Source: Mesodorylaimus sp. YZB2_4 (taxonomy: Eukaryota > Nematoda > Enoplea > Dorylaimida > Dorylaimidae). Taken from it: a stretch of DNA of 64,000 bases. Position 1 is the stretch's first letter. Every line of letters starts with the position of its first letter. The DNA lies in NCBI GenBank assembly GCA_030248295.1, contig JASANH010001553.1, positions 1-64,000 of the forward strand. Direction: 5' to 3'. This document shows, one piece after another, positions 58,201-64,000 of this stretch. Made by a program: the position numbers and the translations under genes. Below the pieces are notes generated by a model, which had not been told where the DNA came from, made no database searches, and saw nothing but the letters and a program-made list of their open reading frames with translations.

Positions 58201-61200
58201 GTTTCGCCTACGCTACGGACTGGGCCCGATCGTAAACTATGTGCACCTACCAAGCAGCCAGTACAAAACGACACGCCAAGCGGCCGACCTTCTTGCAGCC
58301 ACCCGTCTGCCCTCAACGTCTATACCATTCCCAAATCCCCCATAGCAGTCGCCACATGGCACGAGCATTTACATAGGCCTCGCCCGCCCCACCAAAACAA
58401 CATATACCCTCGCTAAGGCCCCGCATAAAGTTCAAACTGCTCTTTTACTACAACCCCCCCCCCCCCGTCAGCTGTCGCATATAAACCATCTCCTAATCTC
58501 CCCATCATTGCCCCACGCATTAGCCACACTATCACAACATCAATTAACAACTTACACCAAACGGCCAGTCATCTGCCACTTCAATCATCCATATACCCCC
58601 CCCCTCCCCCACTACACTCACGTCACGACCCAACGCCCACTTCCCCCCACAGCAGCAAACAAGAACGTCGTCCAGGCCCCCTTACGTAATTCACTGTGTG
58701 CACATTAGCCTCGTGAACCATTCGAGCCACCCTCGTCACATGTTGAGGCAGCTGCCCCCCATCACGCCTGATACCATAACATGGCACACCGCAGCTGATC
58801 GCCCCCCCCACTGCCACGACGAACCCCAAAAATCGTACAATATTCACGCGCTGTACGGACGGGCTCACAAATTTCGACGGCCGCCCATGGGCCCTTCCTC
58901 CAGACAGCCGATCCGGCCTCGTCCACCGTCTCGCACCGTTGTTGAATAGGCCAGAAAACGGGTCACATTCGCATAGCGCCCACTCCAACCACGACTGCGT
59001 GTTTTGTACAATTTGCCCCCCCCCCCATGTCTGTACAGTAACGATACGACCACCCCCTCGGCTGGCAGCACACAACCACGTCTAAGAAACCCACTCACGA
59101 ACCACCTAGACAACCGGCTTCATATACATAGTCAACCCCCCCCGAAATAATTCCGACTTGTATCCAACTCTAACTTTCAAATTTCCCGCGATTTCCAACC
59201 CATAACCACTAAAATACTAAAACCCACACGTTCGTCGTTAAAATACTTTTTTCAAATTTCCCGCGTTTTCCAATCCTTCCCCACCAATAGCACATGCCTG
59301 TCGCCAATATTCCGCTTTTTTCTCAAATTTTCAACCATAAAATAGCCTATTCCACAGCACATTCCCTACCTACTTCGAATCAATAAATAACGCATACTGT
59401 TCATATTTCGCGCTATTTTTGTCCCCCATTCTCTACCAATCCATCGAAAACCCCAGTTCCAAGTTGACAAAAAAAAACCTCTCGCATATTCTCCATCTTC
59501 GTCAAACAACACGTTTCCTATCCAATACACGCCCTCGTTGGACAAAGATGGAAGGCGTGAAACTGTAAACCTACTTCTTCCACCTCCTATCGCCGCCAAA
59601 ATCCTATAAAAACACGAGTAGATCGGCCAGGCTTCGCATTCACGTGATTTTCACGCCGCCATCCACAAATATGCAAAAAGGAACATTCTTTTAACAAAAA
59701 CTTCAGGGAATCCACGAAATAAAAATTCCTTTAAAAACTATTTTCAATTTTATACGCCATGAAATTCCACAATCTCAAATACTCGACCCCTACGAGGTTT
59801 ATATGTTTCCAATTCTCATCGCATTGTATCAAAACTAAATAAGCAACCTTCTTTCCTTAAAACACGACTAAAAACGTCAAAGTCAACATCCGCCCGCTCG
59901 ACTCATTGACATTTACGCTTCAATCAACTTCCATTATCTCCACCTACACCCCACTTCCCCCCCCCCCCCCCCCCAATCGCACAGATTACTCGCCACATTG
60001 TCGGCATTTTCAAGGCCCGGCTTAACAAAACACGTCGTCTTGCTAACAAAGAAAAAAAGTCGAGTTATTTCTGTTTTTATTTACTCGCTTTCAAGGAATC
60101 CCACAAAGTTTAAAATTCCAATAGCACCACCTACGAAGACACGGTTTCCGAGCTCCGTTCACCTAATCACTTCCCCCGTCCTCGAGCCGACCACATTTTG
60201 TAGGTATGCCTATTGGACAACACATCAATCTTGTTTTTACCATCATTGCCGATGTATGCTAATCATAGCCACGCTATCCATCCATTCCTCACCTACGCCC
60301 GAGACAGAATACACAGCTGTTGTTTTTCCAATGTAAGAATATCAAGTGGCCATTGCGAGAAAAAATCGATCATAATTCGATTTTCGAGATGATTCAATTT
60401 TATTGATAAAATTCCACAGGCTAGGGGGCTCCGAGCAATAAATCTACGTCATCGAGTATGTCACGATCGAGTATTGGAAAGAATTTTTTAAGGTTTACAG
60501 TTCCTTTTTCCATTCCTATTATTCGATGGGATCGAAGCGAGTTTGAAAGTTGGTCGCTTCGGACATCAACAGGAGAGTGTTGACCAAGAAAAGGAGTCAA
60601 AGCGAGACACATTCGTGCTTGAATGTTTCGAACATATAAGAAAAAGGGAGGAGCCTTTTTTCAAAACGGGTGCATTGCACTTACTCATTCGCCCTTCTCT
60701 CGTCCACTTTTTGTAGAGCCCGAAAATTTTCGGCCGCCGCGACCGGCACTACCAGCCGAGTCAGTCTTCGTCGAGTCTGAGCACTCAGCACGGGCCCCCG
60801 TAGCCAAACTGAACTAAACTAAACTCGAACCAAAACCCGCCACGGCACAGCGTCGAGAAGCTTTCCACGGGACGCGACGGGCGCCGGCAACAAATTGGCC
60901 AACGCGACAAGCGGGCCCAGAGTAAACTGTCTGCAACCGACCGCGCACACCTTTGCACAACAAACCACCAAATAATGCACGCACGAGGCACCTGAATCAG
61001 CCATCTGATCACTGATTGAACACATTTCCTATCATCCCACCCAACCGCCGGTCGTGGGCGGCCACGCCGCGCCAACACATCCAGTCCCAGTGAACCCTTT
61101 TGCAAAGGCGGGTTCAATTCCCACTGGCCTACGAGCGCACAATACATTGCGGTGCCAAATTCAAAGTTTTCTCGACCAACAAATTTTTCTTTTCCCACTC

Positions 61201-61559
61201 AGTCTCGAACCGAAGCCGACAATATTCTATGCACGACCTCATAGTCTCGAATCGCATCTTCACGTCCCAGTTTTTCGATGACGTTTTCACAAGCCGTGCA
61301 CGTCATATTACAACGACTATGTACTCAGGACGACATGGACCGAGCGTCAACACAACACCCAGTCTCCGAATGTCAACAAGTGCAAAAACACCCGATTCAG
61401 CCGGAAAAGCAAAAACACCACATTCTCGAAAAAACATGTCCCTACTGCGGAAAAAAGAACGATTGCAATAATGCACAACAGTTTAAACACGCGCGTTTCA
61501 AATCTGGCCGAATCAAATATCCTACGTTGATTTTTTAAAACACCCCAGTCCAAAAACTA
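55269..61559. other. Non-coding stretch, probably 5'UTR and introns of FNDC3
   Basis: No convincing coding exon. The plus strand is C+A-rich and G-poor, like the proven FNDC3 introns, and this bias ends near 61.6 kb, so transcription of FNDC3 probably starts there. Poly(C) runs occur near 56618, 58448, 59017 and 59958. A tRNA-like B box (GGGTTCAATTCCCACTGG) lies at about 61108-61126. A minus-strand frame at 60421-60612 has slightly protein-like composition but no recognisable domain. Confidence 0.4.
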
Positions 61560-62068
61560 TAAGTTTCTAGTGCTATGCAAAATTATGCAACATTACTAAC
61601 CTGTCAAAACTGCTTTCGATGATTGTTTTCTTCCGTTTCAACAGACGATTGCCGATTGATCAAAAAATTTGCTCGCGTGAATTTCACTATTTTCAAATTC
61701 GTTGTAAACCAATTTCGATCAGACGCAAATTGCACAAAAGTCGACTCGAATTCGTTTGAAATAGTAAAAATTCATTGTTTATTCACTCGTTTACACAACT
61801 TGGACATCCGCCCGCGGAATGATGCATTCCCGAATTTCCTCAACGAAACTTCTGGGATGTGACGTCAGGAGCTATGGTGTGCGCGAAATTAGAAATTGTT
61901 TTGTCATAAGCAGGTAAACTTCCGTTGTGACCTGAGCATCAAGTTCTGCTGTAATGTGCGCGAACGGCGATGATTAGTAGTTTGGAAATTGTCTCTCGAA
62001 AATTCTTTCTTGTTTTATCACGAATCTGATGTAAATTAATTGAAAAACGAGATTATCGTAATTTTAAA
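61560..62068. promoter_or_regulatory. Candidate bidirectional promoter between FNDC3 and the membrane-protein gene
   Basis: Lies between two divergent transcription units, where strand bias changes. It contains a perfect CRE, TGACGTCA, at 61860-61867, and an ETS-like ACTTCCG near 61919. No TATA box is clear. Confidence 0.4.
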
Positions 62069-63524
62069 ATGTTGGAATCTTATCGATGGTTAGATCTGAT
62101 TTGTCCGATCTCGTTCGTGGTGGCTTTTTTGGCATCGGCACCCTTCGGTCGGCGGGCATGGTCGATGGTGGATTGCAGCGCCTCGTTCGTATTCGGACTC
62201 GGTTTGATTTTAATACCCGAAGTCATTTTAGGATTTCAAGTAAGTCAAATGAGATTTTAGAATATTTTGCTTGACTTTTAAAAAAAAAGGCACAACTCTA
62301 AAGCTTCTAAAATTCAATCAAAATTAAAAAAATTTCTTTCAGCCAGCTTTGATACATAGGCCTACTGTGGGCCTTGATTCGAGAAATTAGGCCGAAAAGC
62401 CCGAATTTTTTTCCTTATATTTTCAAACTTCAAACTTGTAATTTTGCATTCATGTTTTCGACTGGCCCACAATTTCCGATTTTCGATTCTCTATCGTAGA
62501 AGTTTTTGAAATTTTGTTGTGCAACTTTAAAATTGCGCCTGGAAGCAGAAAATTCGTCACTGCAACATGTTTGTTTTTAGGTAACTGGTGGAAAGTTGGA
62601 CACAGTTCACGCATTTTTAATTCGACAAATCGGAGCACTATTGGTGGGCCAGTCGGTGACCTTGTATTTAAATCGCAGCTCGGCCGATGGTCGAATGTTT
62701 GGAAATGTGTTTTATTCCCGACTTTTTGTAAGTATTTACCGCGGTATAATTTCGATAAAGTCGGGCGGAATAGATTCTAGTCGAAAATTTGTTTTTTAAG
62801 CATCTAAACATTGGTTTTTTTCTTTTTTTAGACAACCCTCCTTTTGCTACTCGGCCAATCATACAGTGCGTATCATTTGTGGGATCGTAAAAACATCCAT
62901 TTCAATTTTAAGGTAAGACGAAGTTTCGAAATTTCAGCTTCTGATTATCCATTTTTCAGTTTTTACTATTCGCCTGCTGCGGAGTTGGTTTTTGGATGCT
63001 CGGCTGCCTGGTTCAGTTAATTCGGTACAGAGAAATGGGCGGATACGTGCAGAAAACGTCCTACATCACGGCTGGATTCTTTATCGATCATTTCGTCTTA
63101 TTATTAATGGCGATTGTATTATTCGCATTTCCAACACAAGTTTTGAGAGCTATGGTAAGTGAAAAAGGTAATTTTTTTTGGGAAAATGCAGTTTTTTCAT
63201 GCCGTTGGTCTCGAAAGGTTGAGAAAAATTGTTTCAAAATTGTTAAACTGGCTTTTCATTTTAGATAAAACAAAAGACCATCGATGGTGTGCACGTGTGT
63301 TTTGTACGCACCATTGCAGCTTTATTGATCGGGCACGCTTTATCGTCGAATTCGGCCCCAGGCTATCTTTACACTCGTGATCAACGATCGCATTTGATTG
63401 GTCGGTTAACTGTAAGTTGATTTTATTCTTGCTATTCTTGGATTTGCTTTGAACCCAGCATCTACCGAACTGGCAGAACCCGCCCGCCGATCTGGGCCGG
63501 ATCGGTTTGAGGGAACTGGCCTAA
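62069..63524 (+). CDS. Unrecognised multi-pass membrane protein, six exons
   Basis: Exons 62069-62239, 62581-62727, 62832-62912, 62960-63154, 63265-63411 and 63459-63524 are all phase 0 with GTAAG(T/A) donors and TTTAG/CAG acceptors, giving 268 aa. Hydrophobic segments: WLDLICPISFVVAFLAS, FVFGLGLILIPEVILGF, AFLIRQIGALLVGQSVTLYL, TTLLLLLGQSYSAY, FLLFACCGVGFWMLGCLVQL, FFIDHFVLLLMAIVLFAF and VCFVRTIAALLIGHAL, i.e. about six or seven membrane helices. There is no signal peptide beyond the first helix. All-phase-0 introns and uniform exon sizes support a real gene. I do not recognise the family. It shares a presumed promoter with FNDC3. Confidence 0.75.
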
Positions 63525-64000
63525 GTTGTCGGTCAAATTTCGAATTCCCGCCAAAATATAGTTCTATGCAGGCAGCTAGAGTTCAAAGTTCAACCCACAA
63601 CGGTGCCGTCCATAAATGACACTCGGTCTTTCTTGAATATTTGAGCCCACGTCACCTTCTGCTCGCATAGGAACCGCGGGGAGCTTAGTAGGTCTGGACG
63701 CTGGTTCCGCATTGATTGGGCGATTTCTGACCAAGACGCCGCAGTTCTATCCTGGCCGAGGACGGCAGATTAGGAAACCCATTCTCAGAGAGAGGGAACT
63801 GGCTCTGGCGCACTTACCAGGAAGCCAAGTGGAGGTGGGCCAAACGAGGAATGGAACTGGTCCTTATACACCGCTCGGGAACCTTCCATCTCGCCCTATC
63901 ATCTTGGGATGCTGATGGTGGCGCGGGATGCTCTGGCGGTGATACTCCTAGCGGAGTCATCAGAGCTGGTCACCTCACGGCTTCGCTTATCATATTGTAG
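63525..64000. other. 3' flank with possible retroelement debris
   Basis: Includes a TTTCGAATTCCCGCCAAAAT fragment (63538-63558) like the MITE ends. A stretch at 63760-63960 whose frames contain W-x-x-R/K-rich peptides could be retroelement coding. No family can be assigned. Confidence 0.25.

Noticed and set aside
60421-60612. Minus-strand frame ending DILDDVDLLLGAP
   Set aside because: Slightly protein-like, perhaps retroelement debris, but there is no recognisable domain or splice context.
1-64000. CRISPR array, operon or phage-type system
   Set aside because: No regular repeat-spacer structure and no prokaryotic gene organisation; introns throughout show a nuclear eukaryotic genome.

Overview
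This is a eukaryotic (invertebrate animal) nuclear window. Genes are split by short GT-AG introns (51 nt in the smallest ones) with TTTTAG or TTTCAG acceptors, most of the sequence is non-coding or repetitive, and the recognisable genes are metazoan: replication factor C large subunit, FNDC3 with nine fibronectin III domains, NRF-6-type acyltransferases, a PDZ protein and a C2H2/AT-hook protein. NRF-6-type acyltransferases and the intron style fit an ecdysozoan such as a nematode or tardigrade. I cannot place it more precisely from sequence alone.

Layout. 1-229: last exon of a PDZ protein (+). 1766-1993: a two-exon Pmp3/UPF0057 membrane peptide (+). 5334-6353: an unrecognised two-exon protein ending in a CaaX box (-). 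8357-9286: an intronless isopenicillin-N-synthase-like 2OG-Fe(II) oxygenase (-). 10288-15030: a 17-exon RFC1 gene (+). 15229-21721: an intact 14-exon NRF-6-type acyltransferase (-). 23250-24515: a dead LINE. 25974-32521: a second, broken copy of the acyltransferase (-). 35069-38722: a four-exon C2H2/AT-hook protein (-). 40837-55268: FNDC3 (-), whose transcribed region probably continues to about 61.6 kb. 62069-63524: a six-exon multi-pass membrane protein (+), divergent from FNDC3.

Exon boundaries were inferred by hand from splice consensus, reading-frame phase and protein family. For RFC1, acyltransferase copy A, the C2H2 gene, FNDC3 and the last membrane protein, all phases close without a stop. 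They give predicted proteins of 943, 753, 767, 1733 and 268 residues.

The genes do not form a pathway. What stands out is repeat biology: a MITE family sharing an AAATTTGAATTTCCCGCTG terminal motif (at least six copies, one nested pair), a tRNA-derived SINE family (five copies), a roughly 190-bp element with three copies (one inside a pseudogene exon whose paralogue preserves the empty site), fold-back elements (one filling almost a whole FNDC3 intron), a pogo-like MITE, GATC-pentamer satellite blocks and long poly(C) tracts. The most informative signal is the acyltransferase pair. Copy B is inactivated by several independent lesions, yet its 3' exons and introns are nearly identical to copy A, which points to recent gene conversion.
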